Assembly (NCBI RefSeq): GCF_001618955.1
Contig: NZ_LVYV01000053.1
Location: 186,001-250,000, forward strand
DNA: 64,000 nucleotides
Source: Tardiphaga robiniae
GTDB lineage: Bacteria; Pseudomonadota; Alphaproteobacteria; Rhizobiales; Xanthobacteraceae
Direction: 5' to 3'
In this document: positions 52,689 to 61,844 of the stretch, piece after piece
Layout of the letters: every line of letters begins with the position of its first letter
How positions within the stretch are numbered: position 1 is the first letter of the stretch
Made by a program: the position numbers and the translations under genes
Notes under the pieces: generated by a model
The model's database searches: none
The model's input: only the letters and a program-made list of their open reading frames with translations
Told to the model about the DNA's origin: nothing

Positions 52689-54248
52689 ATGACCAAGCAG
52701 CGATCATTGACCGATAGTGAGATCGCCTTCGTCAAAGCGATGCTACGCAAAGGTTGGCGCAACGACGCGATCCATTACTACTTCAACCGCTCTGACCGTC
52801 TGATCAGCTCCGGCCGTATTGCACAGATCAAGGCCGAGAAATATGGCGCGAACGTCGAAGAGGCACTTCCTGAGGAGCTGGACGCGTTTCTCGCATCCTG
52901 GGGCGACGGGAGCGCTGAAAGACCCCCCGCCCCTTCGCCGGTAGATCAGCGCGTCTTGCGAGCTATGTTCGTGCGCGCGGGCGGTGGATGGAAGCTCATC
53001 GGAGGTGAAACTGATCGTGCGGAGTGCAAGGCAAGCTTTCGCCTTCGGCCCGAAGACCACTTCTCGAAAATCCTGCGCGCCGTAGCCGGCCTCGCCAATA
53101 ACAGAGGCGGCTACATCCTGTTGGGCATAACAGACGGAAGCTTCCAGGCCGAAGGGTTACGGGATGCCACTTTTACGAACACCGACGTGGGGTTGATCAA
53201 TAGAGCCTTGGCAAGTTCTCTCGACCCTGTCCCTCATGTCACCAAGGCGTCACTTGATCTCGGAGGTCGATTGGTCGGCGTGTTGTATGTAGAGAAGCAC
53301 GCCGATGCCCCCGTTCTTGCCATCAAAAATGTTGGTCAAGATATAAAGGAAGGGGGTATTTACTTCCGATATGTCGGCGAGACCAGGCTCATCAAGCCCG
53401 GAGAACTTCGCCAGATCATTGCCGCGCGAGAGCAACGCGCGATTGCAGAGTTCGGCGCGCGCGTCAGACGCGTAGCATCAGGTAAAGACGCGACGATCGA
53501 CCTCGACAGTGGCGAGGTTTCCGGCGCCAGTGGCAGATTTGTAATAGACAAGTCCCTGCTCGCCTCCATCCAATTCGTTCGAGAAGGAGACTTTACGCAG
53601 CAGAAAGGATCACCCGCGCTCAAACTTATCGGCAACGTGGAGCCCGTGTCTGAAGCCGAGAAAGAACGTACACACGTTATCAGGCAGCACGTAACTCCAG
53701 ATGCCGTGGTGCGCAACTTTCTTTTAAATGAAAAAATCGCTGAGCCGCTTTCATATATCCACTTTCAAGCATTCAATCAAAGACGTTGGATGCCGATTTG
53801 GTTCTATATCAATCAAACAACGCAAACAGCGTCGAAGATCGCTGACGATCTTCGATCAAGTGTTGCAACCCATCCCTCTTCACGCGACGCAGTCGTTAGA
53901 CGTATCGAGGGTAAAGACTTGGCATTTCGTTCAGCTTCTGGAAAGCCTGGAGCGCTCGCGAAACAACTGATAAGAGGCGAAATTTCCGAACCGACCACAA
54001 TCGAAGAAGACGTCGTCTTTGCTGGTGCGGTTCAGTCTTTGCCGGACACCGTCAAGAAAAAAGACGTCGAAACCATTCGGAAGATCCTTACTGCATGCCT
54101 GGACCGGGCCGAAAACGATATGAAGGGCAGCCGCAGGGGGATGATCTATCGTGCCGCTTGTCGCGTCGACGAACTCTTGAATGCGGCGAAGCAAATCGCA
54201 CCTGAAAGCGTCGCAACGGTAGGGCAACCCGAGGCGAGCGGACGGTGA
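52689..54248 (+). CDS. Schlafen/AlbA_2-domain protein (divergent AAA_4), accessory gene
   Basis: A 519-residue cytoplasmic protein. The N terminus (about 5-55) looks like a small helical DNA-binding unit (SLTDSEIAFVKAMLRKGWRN, SSGRIAQIKAEKYG). Residues 100-250 carry the AlbA_2/Schlafen core: ECKASFRL (112-119), AVAGLANNRGGYILLGITDG (131-150) and GGIYFRYVGETRLIKPGEL. The C-terminal half has no family that I recognise. Such proteins act as nucleic-acid binding regulators or nucleases and are frequent in defence and mobile contexts. Its function here is unknown. Confidence 0.8.
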   Translation: MTKQRSLTDSEIAFVKAMLRKGWRNDAIHYYFNRSDRLISSGRIAQIKAEKYGANVEEALPEELDAFLASWGDGSAERPPAPSPVDQRVLRAMFVRAGGGWKLIGGETDRAECKASFRLRPEDHFSKILRAVAGLANNRGGYILLGITDGSFQAEGLRDATFTNTDVGLINRALASSLDPVPHVTKASLDLGGRLVGVLYVEKHADAPVLAIKNVGQDIKEGGIYFRYVGETRLIKPGELRQIIAAREQRAIAEFGARVRRVASGKDATIDLDSGEVSGASGRFVIDKSLLASIQFVREGDFTQQKGSPALKLIGNVEPVSEAEKERTHVIRQHVTPDAVVRNFLLNEKIAEPLSYIHFQAFNQRRWMPIWFYINQTTQTASKIADDLRSSVATHPSSRDAVVRRIEGKDLAFRSASGKPGALAKQLIRGEISEPTTIEEDVVFAGAVQSLPDTVKKKDVETIRKILTACLDRAENDMKGSRRGMIYRAACRVDELLNAAKQIAPESVATVGQPEASGR

Positions 54249-54303
54249 CGTTCATCAGTGAAGTTGAATAAGCTTGCTGCCGCCCCGAAGCAGTACCGGC
54301 CAA

Positions 54304-54510
54304 TCAGGTAAATGCTACGCCATCATTCATGAAAGCGAAGTAGACGGCTTCGTCTTTGTCATTGAACCTGACGTGAATAATGGAGCTGCCCCACACTTCG
54401 TAAGCCCAACCCGAGTTTCCCCAATAGGAAACTCGGTCGAGCATGTAACGTAGCCCGTCCGTCTGACAATCTACTAAAACGCCGTAGGGATAATCCCAGA
54501 ATTCCCGCAT
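54304..54510 (-). CDS. hypothetical protein
   Basis: A 68-residue protein rich in Trp and Tyr (MREFWDYPYGVLVDCQTDGL, SYWGNSGWAYEVWG), with an amino-acid content typical of a folded domain. No signal or membrane segment. It lies 55 bases beyond the AlbA_2 gene in the opposite orientation and 59 bases from another small minus-strand gene. No family is recognised. Confidence 0.5.
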   Translation of the reverse strand: MREFWDYPYGVLVDCQTDGLRYMLDRVSYWGNSGWAYEVWGSSIIHVRFNDKDEAVYFAFMNDGVAFT

Positions 54511-54569
54511 TCAAATCTGCTTGGCATTCAAGTTGTAACTTGTGCAGCATTCGGCATGTACTTCCCCAG

Positions 54570-54848
54570 CTAATTGTTCGGTGGGCCCAGGTAGTCCTCT
54601 CTCAGTTGAGCCGCGACGCCGTGATCGTCCGGCATATGCATCCCAGAAACGATCGCAGTGTAGCTGAGGTATCGCGCCAATTCCTGAAGCACCCCCATCA
54701 TTCTCTGCCCGGAAAACTTGTTCGTCCCCTTGGCGCACAGCACGGTGAACTCGGTGGACGTAAACGCCAGCTCGTAGACTTCTGAGCCCTCGATTCTCAC
54801 TTTGTCCCCTATACTTGGCACCCTTAGTAAAGGCCAAAATCTGGCCAT
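54570..54848 (-). CDS. hypothetical protein
   Basis: A 92-residue protein, MARFWPLLRVPSIGDKVRIE then YELAFTSTEFTVLCAKGTNK FSGQ and a helical end. A longer frame in the same stretch (54511-54867) has poor composition and was rejected. Preceded by GGGGAT upstream of the ATG. It may form a unit with the 68-residue gene downstream. No family is recognised. Confidence 0.5.
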   Translation of the reverse strand: MARFWPLLRVPSIGDKVRIEGSEVYELAFTSTEFTVLCAKGTNKFSGQRMMGVLQELARYLSYTAIVSGMHMPDDHGVAAQLREDYLGPPNN

Positions 54849-54929
54849 TTATCCCCATTCCACACAAGATAAGGTATTAACAAGAAAATAAACGACACTT
54901 CGCCCCTAGCTCTTGTATATTTCTGGAAT

Positions 54930-54947
54930 AGCGATTTGCGAATCGCT
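54930..54947. promoter_or_regulatory. inverted repeat upstream of the Cys-cluster protein
   Basis: AGCGATTTGCGAATCGCT has 7-bp arms (AGCGATT/AATCGCT) around a 4-base centre. It is 75 bases before the start of the gene at 55022 and could be an operator in the divergent region with the gene at 54570-54848. Confidence 0.4.
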
Positions 54948-55021
54948 CAACCACGGCCTGCGGGCTCACAACGATAAGAACAAAATGAGTCTTCTGGGTT
55001 CGTTCTCATAAGGGGCTTTGG

Positions 55022-56146
55022 ATGGCAAATGGCAAACCTGCCGTTTCCAGTACCGTAAAGCGTAAGAGTTCAGACCAGCAGCAGCTACCCTGGCGCCCGT
55101 TCAAGGACAGGCCGTCAGGGATTTGGATCGACGAGACGGTGGCGCGGATCAAAGAGACCGCCCAGCCGGAGCTGATCGATTCCCTGTTCCGAAACCACAT
55201 CCCCAAGGACGCAAAGTTCAGGGTACTCAAGCATCTCATCACGGTAGACGGCCGGAAACGGCCGGAGGGCGACAACTGCCCCTGTCCCATGTGCACGCCG
55301 AACCGCTTCCTGACCGGGTCGCTGGTCTGGTTCTACGAACTCCAGTGCTGCGCCTTCATCGGCAACTGCTGCGCCAACGATGACGTCCTGGCCGAGGCGG
55401 AGAAGGAAAGGAAGTGGCGCGACCGGCGCGACAGCGAGGAGGGCTACCTTCTCGATGCTTTGCCCCTGGTGGCGCCAAGACTGAATGTCTTGGAAAGCCT
55501 GAAGTCAGTCGCGGCCGAAGCGGTCAGAGCTTATCGGAAATTCCGCAACACTATCCCGGAAGTCCATGAGCTGCTCCGCCAGATGAAGCACCATCATGGT
55601 GGGCAGCTCACCCTAACCGAAATCATCCGGGACGAATCTCAGGAACAGGACGACGACTATTTCGGCCCGGCTGGTTTCAAGGGGCGCGGCAAGGATGGCG
55701 TAGAGAGCCGTGACCACGTCCTTGGAACTTTCAGCGGTCAGATCGCCGTTCAGAAAGACTACAATCCGACGAAAGAGCTGGAAGATATGCACCGCATGCT
55801 TTTGTCGGTCGCGTCGGACTCATACAGCCAGGATGCCTTGAACTTCATCGTCGGCATGTCTGAAAACCAACGGCACGCCGCCGTTGTCATTCTTCGCGAC
55901 GTCGAGGAGCGCATCGTCAAGTTCAAGGCCAGGCTTCAGGATCTAGCTTCTTTCTACACGGCCGAGAATGCTCAGACCTTGCATGAGTTTTTTACCCATG
56001 ACCTCAATAGGCTCTACTTCCGGGTCGAGTTCTCCAATGGGCGGGACGGGCCGACACTTAAGTTCAAGCGCGGAGCCAGCATCTACACCCTGATCCGGGG
56101 GACGTGGGCCAACAAGCTGGAGTTCGATTGGCCAAGGGCGGAATAA
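55022..56146 (+). CDS. unknown protein with an N-terminal cysteine cluster
   Basis: A 374-residue cytoplasmic protein without signal or membrane segments. Residues 86-117 contain CPCPMC (86, 88, 91) and then CC (109-110) and CC (116-117), probably a zinc or Fe-S site in NCPCPMCTPNRF...LQCCAFIGNCC. The rest is charged and helical (PRLNVLESLKSVAAEAVRAY, LRDVEERIVKFKARLQDLAS). I do not recognise any family. It is the last gene before the tRNA-derived attachment site, so it is accessory DNA, perhaps linked to the element's own maintenance. Confidence 0.7.
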   Translation: MANGKPAVSSTVKRKSSDQQQLPWRPFKDRPSGIWIDETVARIKETAQPELIDSLFRNHIPKDAKFRVLKHLITVDGRKRPEGDNCPCPMCTPNRFLTGSLVWFYELQCCAFIGNCCANDDVLAEAEKERKWRDRRDSEEGYLLDALPLVAPRLNVLESLKSVAAEAVRAYRKFRNTIPEVHELLRQMKHHHGGQLTLTEIIRDESQEQDDDYFGPAGFKGRGKDGVESRDHVLGTFSGQIAVQKDYNPTKELEDMHRMLLSVASDSYSQDALNFIVGMSENQRHAAVVILRDVEERIVKFKARLQDLASFYTAENAQTLHEFFTHDLNRLYFRVEFSNGRDGPTLKFKRGASIYTLIRGTWANKLEFDWPRAE

Positions 56147-56641
56147 GGGGGTTATCTAAGTCCGTCTGCCTTCGGCGAACCTCCCCACGGCCTCCCGCCC
56201 AAGGGCTTGTCAAAGGCCGCTTGGAGACACCGGGCATCGTCGATAGGCCGGAGATCGGCATGGGCACCCGTCGCCCAGCCAGAGAGTCTAATTCGTCGCA
56301 GGGTTGAACCTTATCTTCACATCGGTGCTCTCTGAGTGGAAGACGCATGGGACGGGCCGGAGCCGGCAGGCCGGGGGCCTGAACGCGTTGCGGGTTTCTA
56401 ACGCAGCTCCACTACGGCAACGAGGGCACACAAATACGGCCTGGCCGCCACGGGGCATTTGGCACAATCTCGCTTATGGCGCCGTCGCGATAGCTGTCGG
56501 CCACTCCATTGTGGGAGTTTGGTTCGCACGCCGCGCCGTTATTGCTGCTCTCACCTGACAGCGGAAAAACTGCGGAAAACACCGCAAAGCCCCGATAACA
56601 TGCTGATTTTATTACGGTAGGTGTCGCCTTCACACGGGAGA
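56147..56641. other. non-coding stretch before the attachment site
   Basis: About 495 bases with only short open frames of poor composition. No promoter, repeat or RNA could be recognised with confidence. The last part (56590-56641) does not fold into the 5' half of a tRNA, although it runs directly into the tRNA 3' remnant. Confidence 0.5.
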
Positions 56642-56673
56642 GGTCCAAGGTTCGATCCCTTGTGCGCCCACCA
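56642..56673 (+). other. tRNA 3'-end remnant, candidate attachment site of the island
   Basis: GGTCCAAGGTTCGATCCCTT GTGCGCCCACCA is the variable-loop end, T-arm (CAAGG, loop TTCGATC, CCTTG), acceptor strand (TGCGCCC) and CCA of a tRNA. The matching 5' acceptor strand (GGGCGCA), D-arm and anticodon arm are not present upstream, so this is not a tRNA gene. Such a fragment is what remains at one junction when an integrase inserts an element into a tRNA 3' end. The intact tRNA gene should lie at the other end of the island, outside the window. No integrase is seen in the window. Confidence 0.68.
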
Positions 56674-56872
56674 TTTAAAGCCTGTGATTGCTGGGCTTTT
56701 TTCGACCCTCCGAAAATCCGATCGGCAAGTCGGCATAAAACGATGCGCAAACCGCGCACGTCGATCCGTGGAAAATCCGTGGAATGCGTTCCCCTCTCGT
56801 CCGCTCGGGGGCTGGGATGAAGATCGCATGGGAAGAATGGTGCGGCTCGTTTGATGACCGCCCGTCGATGTT

Positions 56873-57060
56873 GATCCAACGTCTGCTGGATCGCTGGGGC
56901 TGGCGTGTGTGGGAATAGAGCACGTGGACAGGTAATGGCGGTGGCAGAAAGTCGGTAAGCACCTCGACCAGCGCGTTTTTCGGCGACCTTGCCCAAGCGA
57001 GATCTCCGACATGCTCGGGAATATCCGCAATCCGCACGCGACCTCATAAGGCCCCATGCG
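56873..57060 (-). pseudogene. C-terminal remnant of a LysR-type regulator
   Basis: On the minus strand IADIPEHVGDLAW and then ALVEVLTDFLPPPLPVHVLY SHTRQPQRSSRR resemble the end of the LysR effector domain (GIALLPE..., LVPVLPDWxPPPLPVxxxYP..R). The frame has a stop just upstream (57050 region), and no DNA-binding domain is nearby. It is probably a relic of a chromosomal gene beside the attachment site. The rest of 56674-57226 shows nothing else. Confidence 0.5.
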
Positions 57061-57226
57061 GCAACCGGGACGTCACATCGGAAAAGTGCGCTGACGCGCC
57101 CCATTCAAGTCTGGAGACCGCTATTGCCGTGCGCGTCGCGTTGCAGCTTCATGTTAAAAATATCAGCGTGGATTCGCGATGCAGCCTTTCACCCTGCCCC
57201 CTATGAACACTTAAGCAGACCAGCTC

Positions 57227-58219
57227 ATGGACCCGCTCGACAGCCCCAATTCCAGGCCAGCGCGCCTGGCAGCGCATTCATCGCCGCAAGGAATTGCGGC
57301 TGATCTTGTTGCAGTGCTGGTAGCCGTGACCTCGGGTGAGCCTCGTGTTCTAACGATTCAGGATCAGCGCGCCCTGCCCTCCGGGCCTTTCGAACTCGCC
57401 CATCGTTCGCTGCAATCGGGGCTACGTGCCTGGGTCGAACGGCAGACACGGTTGCCGCTCGGTTATGTCGAACAGCTCTACACCTTTGCCGATCGTGATC
57501 GCGCGGGCACCACTGGGCAGCATGTCATCTCGATCAGCTATCTTGGCCTGACACGAGAACAACCGGCATTCGGCGAACACGAGGCCAGATGGCGCGGCTG
57601 GTATGATTACTTCCCCTGGGAGGATCATCGCGACGGCCCACCGCTGCTGATGGAGAAAGCTCTGCAGCCAGGGCTCAAAGCCTGGGCTTCTGCAGCATCC
57701 GACCGGGCGGCGCAGCGCGCCCGTCGGCAGCGCGCCGCAATGCTCTTCGGTTTCGAAGAGCACAGCTGGAACGAGGAACTGGTTCTGCAACGGTACGAGC
57801 TATTATATGAGGCGAAACTGATCCCGGAGGCGACACGCGGAAATTCCTCAACATCCACGTCGACCCGTGCGGCCTTATCGAACACGCCGGGTCACCCCAT
57901 GATCCTGGACCATCGCCGGATTCTGGCCACTGGAATTGCAAGACTCAGGGCCAAGATCAAATATCATCCTGTCGTATTTGAATTGATGCCGGACACATTC
58001 ACGCTGCTGCAATTGCAACGCTGTGTTGAGGCGCTGGCGGGACGGCAAGTGCACAAGCCGAATTTCCGCCGCCTGATCGAGCAGCAGGAACTCGTTGAGG
58101 AAACTGGCGAAACCAGCCAGGACACCGGCGGACGTCCTGCAAAGCTTTTCCGCTTTCGCCGTGCCGTCCTTGCGGAACGCGCCATTGCCGGAACCAAACT
58201 TCCCGTCTCGGGGGCTTGA
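57227..58219 (+). CDS. nadQ: NadQ/NrtR-like transcriptional regulator of NAD synthesis
   Basis: A 330-residue protein with a Nudix-like N-terminal domain (about 20-160; [34 protein letters not shown]) lacking a clear catalytic Nudix box, and a C-terminal winged helix (about 245-320; [34 protein letters not shown]). This is the architecture of NAD-responsive repressors; NadQ is the version in Rhizobiales beside nadABC. It lies directly upstream of nadA and overlaps its promoter region. It should repress nadABC when the NAD-derived effector is abundant. Confidence 0.85.
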   Translation: MDPLDSPNSRPARLAAHSSPQGIAADLVAVLVAVTSGEPRVLTIQDQRALPSGPFELAHRSLQSGLRAWVERQTRLPLGYVEQLYTFADRDRAGTTGQHVISISYLGLTREQPAFGEHEARWRGWYDYFPWEDHRDGPPLLMEKALQPGLKAWASAASDRAAQRARRQRAAMLFGFEEHSWNEELVLQRYELLYEAKLIPEATRGNSSTSTSTRAALSNTPGHPMILDHRRILATGIARLRAKIKYHPVVFELMPDTFTLLQLQRCVEALAGRQVHKPNFRRLIEQQELVEETGETSQDTGGRPAKLFRFRRAVLAERAIAGTKLPVSGA

Positions 58220-58271
58220 CAAGACTTATACTCGATTACAGTATAATATATGCTCAACGAGAGTATATATC
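58216..58271 (+). promoter_or_regulatory. nadABC promoter with candidate NadQ operator
   Basis: The 52-base gap between nadQ and nadA holds TTGACA (58216-58221) and TATAAT (58242-58247). Over it lies the inverted repeat TATACT (58227-58232), seven bases, AGTATA (58240-58245), and a further half-site GAGTATATATC (58261-58271) next to the nadA ATG. Repeated TATACT/AGTATA half-sites covering a promoter suit a repressor site for NadQ. The two boxes are 20 bases apart, which is longer than usual. Confidence 0.65.
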
Positions 58272-59255
58272 ATGCTGTCGATACCCGAACTGCGTCCTTC
58301 GGAACATCTCTATGCGAAAGTGCGCCACGCGATCCCTGCGATCGAATGGTCGATGCTGTCAGAAGATATCGACGCGATCATCGCGTTGAAGAAGAGCCGC
58401 AACGCGGTCATCCTTGCCCACAATTATCAGACACCGGACATCTTCCATTGCGTCGCGGACATAGTCGGCGACAGTCTCGCACTGGCGCGCGAAGCGATGC
58501 ATGTGCAGGCGGATGTCATCGTTCTCGCCGGCGTTCACTTCATGGCCGAGACGGCCAAATTACTCAATCCGTCGAAGACCGTGCTGATTCCCGATCGCGG
58601 CGCCGGCTGCTCGCTTGCCGACTCCATCACGCCCGAGGACGTGAGGCTGCTGCGGCAAAAGTATCCTGGCGTGCCGATCGTGACTTATGTGAACACCTCG
58701 GCAGCGGTGAAGGCCGAGTCGGATATCTGCTGCACCTCGGGCAATGCCAAGGCGGTGATCGAGTCGCTTGGCGTTGAACGCGTGATCATGCTGCCGGACG
58801 AATATCTGGCCAGGAACATCGCTGCCGAGACCAAGGTTAAAGTGATTACCTGGACCGGGCATTGCGAGGTACATGAGCGATTTACCGCCGAAGAGGTGCG
58901 CCAATTGCGCGAGAACCACCCCGGTGTCGTCGTACTGGCGCACCCGGAATGCCCGCCGGACGTCCTGGCGGAGGCCGATTTCGCCGGCTCGACGGCCGCC
59001 ATGTCATCCTACGTCGCAAGCAAACGACCACCGCGGGTCGTGCTTCTGACGGAATGCTCGATGAGCGACAATGTCGCCATCCAGTACCCGGACCTCGAAT
59101 TCATTCGTCCGTGCAATCTTTGTCCGCACATGAAGACGATCACGCTCGGCAACATCCGTCACGCGTTGGAGACGATGCAGCATCAGGTCACGATCGACGA
59201 CAGTGTCGCAGCGCGCGCACGCCTCGCGGTCGAACGAATGCTGGCCGTCACATGA
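58272..59255 (+). CDS. nadA: NadA quinolinate synthase
   Basis: A 327-residue [4Fe-4S] enzyme condensing iminoaspartate with dihydroxyacetone phosphate to quinolinate. It starts at [20 protein letters not shown] (58272); the frame open upstream runs through nadQ. Family motifs: [34 protein letters not shown], cluster cysteine regions [14 protein letters not shown] and CNLCPHMK. The stop overlaps the nadB start (ATGA). Confidence 0.96.
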   Translation: MLSIPELRPSEHLYAKVRHAIPAIEWSMLSEDIDAIIALKKSRNAVILAHNYQTPDIFHCVADIVGDSLALAREAMHVQADVIVLAGVHFMAETAKLLNPSKTVLIPDRGAGCSLADSITPEDVRLLRQKYPGVPIVTYVNTSAAVKAESDICCTSGNAKAVIESLGVERVIMLPDEYLARNIAAETKVKVITWTGHCEVHERFTAEEVRQLRENHPGVVVLAHPECPPDVLAEADFAGSTAAMSSYVASKRPPRVVLLTECSMSDNVAIQYPDLEFIRPCNLCPHMKTITLGNIRHALETMQHQVTIDDSVAARARLAVERMLAVT

Positions 59256-60781
59256 CAGCATTACACGATACGGACGGCGCTCCCGTCATTATCGGCGGCG
59301 GCATCGCCGGCCTCATGACCGCCCTGGCGCTGGCGCCGCGGCCAGTATTGCTTCTGACCGGCGCGCCGCTGGGCTCGGAATCGTCGAGCGCACTCGCGCA
59401 AGGCGGCATCGCTGCCAGTATCGGGGCGGATGATAGTGCTTCGCTGCATCTGGCAGACACACTCACCGCCGGTGACGGCTTGTGCGACGAAACCATCGCG
59501 GCCTCAATCCTCGCCGCAGCGCCCGCCGCGATCGAACAGTTGGCGCGGCTCGGCGTCCTTTTCGATCGGGATGCCAGCGGCAAGATCATCCTCGGCCTCG
59601 AGGCCGCGCATTCGCGCCGCCGGATCGTCCATGCCGGGGGTGATGCAACAGGCCGGGACGTCATCCGAGCCCTGGTCCGCAAGGTCCGTGAGACGCCTTC
59701 GATCACGGTGGTCGAGGGAGCCACGGCACAGCGCCTGGTCGTCGAAGACAATGCGGTGGTGGGTCTTCTTGGCCTTACCGGTCGAGGACCCGTGTTTTTT
59801 GCCACCGATCGTGTCGCCATCGCGACCGGTGGCATCGGAGGTCTGTTTCTGCATGGGACAAATCCGGCTGGATCCTTTGGCCAGGGCCTCGCGCTCGCAG
59901 CACGCGCCGGCGCCGTCATGGCCGATCTTGAATTCATCCAGTTCCACCCGACGGCGCTCGACAGCAAGTCCTCTCCACTGAAGCTCATCAGTGAGGCGGT
60001 GCGTGGAGAAGGCGCGATCCTGGTCGACGGAAATGGCGATCGCTTCATGGCCGGTGCCCCCGGCGCCGAGCTTGCGTCCCGCGATATCGTTGCACGTGCC
60101 GTCTGGCGGCACATCGCGGCAGGGCATCGGGTTTTTCTCGACGCAAGGGGCGTGAAGGGCCTCGACTTTACGCGGCGTTTCCCAGCCATCACGGCACTTT
60201 GTCGCGACGCAGGAATCGATCCGGTTACGCAGCCGATCCCCGTCCGTCCCGCTGCGCACTACCACATGGGCGGCATACTGGTTGACCGGACCGGGCGGAG
60301 CTCCGTCGACGGTCTGTGGGCCTGCGGCGAAGCCGCCTGCACCGGTCTCCATGGGGCAAACCGGCTCGCCAGTAATTCACTCCTCGAGGCGGCCGTGTGT
60401 GGCGGCTGGGTTGCCCAGAATATTGCCGCAACGACCTCCATCCGGCGGCGTCAGCCAATGTTGCCCGGTGGAGTAACGGACAGCGACCCAAGTTCGGTGC
60501 GCCCTATTCTGGCGCGTGCCGCAGGCGTGTTGCGCGATGGCGAAGGCCTGCGTGCCGCCGCCCGCTCGCTCTATCCCCTCGCGATCTCGCAGCAAGCTGC
60601 AAGCGATCCCGCAATTGTCGGCCTGATGATCGTGATCGCTGCCTTGCGCCGCCAAGAAAGCCGCGGCGCGCATGCACGCACCGACTTCCCGAAGCACACG
60701 AGTCTGGCACAGCGTTCGACGCTGCGCCTTGATGATGCGCTTCAAGCCGCGCGAGACGACATCCCGGAACTCGTCGCCTAA
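59252..60781 (+). CDS. nadB: NadB L-aspartate oxidase
   Basis: A 509-residue flavoprotein oxidising L-aspartate to iminoaspartate for NadA. Starts [20 protein letters not shown] with the FAD motif; [14 protein letters not shown] and [12 protein letters not shown] are typical, as is the C-terminal [40 protein letters not shown]. The start overlaps nadA by four bases. The helical C-terminal domain is rather short, but the protein is in the normal size range. Confidence 0.96.
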   Translation: MTALHDTDGAPVIIGGGIAGLMTALALAPRPVLLLTGAPLGSESSSALAQGGIAASIGADDSASLHLADTLTAGDGLCDETIAASILAAAPAAIEQLARLGVLFDRDASGKIILGLEAAHSRRRIVHAGGDATGRDVIRALVRKVRETPSITVVEGATAQRLVVEDNAVVGLLGLTGRGPVFFATDRVAIATGGIGGLFLHGTNPAGSFGQGLALAARAGAVMADLEFIQFHPTALDSKSSPLKLISEAVRGEGAILVDGNGDRFMAGAPGAELASRDIVARAVWRHIAAGHRVFLDARGVKGLDFTRRFPAITALCRDAGIDPVTQPIPVRPAAHYHMGGILVDRTGRSSVDGLWACGEAACTGLHGANRLASNSLLEAAVCGGWVAQNIAATTSIRRRQPMLPGGVTDSDPSSVRPILARAAGVLRDGEGLRAAARSLYPLAISQQAASDPAIVGLMIVIAALRRQESRGAHARTDFPKHTSLAQRSTLRLDDALQAARDDIPELVA

Positions 60782-60795
60782 CCCAAAGGATCGCC

Positions 60796-61662
60796 ATGAC
60801 GCCCTCACCGCTCCCCCATGTCATAATCGAGCCACTGGTTCGCATGGCATTGCTCGAAGATCTCGGACGAGCCGGCGATCTCACGACCAATGCGATCGTG
60901 CCAGCCGACCGACGCGCCACGACTCTTCTTGTTGCGCGCCAGCCCGGCGTGGTGGCCGGGCTCGACCTCGCTCGACTCGCCTTTCAACTGATCGATCCCG
61001 CGATCGAGGTGCATATCGAGCGCAACGACGGCGCAGTCCTGGCGCCCGGCGACGTGATCGCCACGATCACCAGCCCGGCGCGCGGTATTTTGACCGCTGA
61101 GCGGGTCGCATTGAATTTCCTGTGCCGCCTGAGCGGAATCGCGACGGCGACTGCTTCTGTGGTTGCAGCGGTCCGAGACTACCAGACGAAAATTGTCTGC
61201 ACGCGCAAGACAACGCCAGGGCTGCGCGCCATCGAAAAATATGCGATCCGCGTTGGCGGTGGCAGCAATCACCGGTTCGGCCTCGACGATGCTGTACTCA
61301 TCAAGGACAATCACGTCGCCATCGCCGGCAGCGTAACCGAGGCGCTGAAGCGGGCAAGAAATGGCGTCGGCCATCTGGTCAAGATCGAACTCGAAGTCGA
61401 CACGCTCGATCAGCTGCGCGAGGCGCTCGATCACGGTGTAGACGCGGTACTCCTTGACAATATGGATCCACCCACGCTCACGGAAGCCGTCGCGATGGTC
61501 GCAGGTCGGGCGGTCACCGAAGCCTCCGGCCGCATCACGCCCGCTACAGCGCCACACATCGCTGCGACCGGCGTCGATCTGATCTCAATCGGATGGCTCA
61601 CCCATAGCGTCGGCGTTCTCGACATCGGGCTCGATTTCAAACGGGACGATTTGAAGATGTGA
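60796..61662 (+). CDS. nadC: NadC nicotinate-nucleotide pyrophosphorylase
   Basis: A 288-residue quinolinate phosphoribosyltransferase: [20 protein letters not shown] at the N terminus, [43 protein letters not shown] with active-site Arg/Lys/His, and [13 protein letters not shown]. Completes the aspartate-to-NaMN pathway with nadA and nadB in one operon, 14 bases after nadB. Confidence 0.96.
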   Translation: MTPSPLPHVIIEPLVRMALLEDLGRAGDLTTNAIVPADRRATTLLVARQPGVVAGLDLARLAFQLIDPAIEVHIERNDGAVLAPGDVIATITSPARGILTAERVALNFLCRLSGIATATASVVAAVRDYQTKIVCTRKTTPGLRAIEKYAIRVGGGSNHRFGLDDAVLIKDNHVAIAGSVTEALKRARNGVGHLVKIELEVDTLDQLREALDHGVDAVLLDNMDPPTLTEAVAMVAGRAVTEASGRITPATAPHIAATGVDLISIGWLTHSVGVLDIGLDFKRDDLKM

Positions 61663-61844
61663 GTCAAGCTACTGATGTCGTTGCGGTCGAACTCAATATC
61701 AGCAGAATGCCTTAGCAACTATCTCGATTGCAACTTTGTACCAGTCTGTTTGCAGGGACAGGCGAACTAAGCACCTCGACGATGATGGCGGAAGCCTGCT
61801 GGACTTTACCGGGCGTGCCCGATCGGTAAAGGCATCGTCACGTT

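Noticed and set aside
54511-54867. 118-codon minus-strand frame overlapping the small hypothetical gene at 54570-54848
   Set aside because: Arg/Gly/Ala-rich composition without plausible fold; the alternative frame has normal protein composition.
56580-56673. Complete tRNA gene
   Set aside because: The T-arm, acceptor 3' strand and CCA are present, but no 5' acceptor strand, D-arm or pairing anticodon stem could be found upstream.
48100-57226. phnC-type ABC ATPase for the PhnD/PhnE genes
   Set aside because: No frame in this region has Walker A, signature LSGGQ and Walker B motifs.
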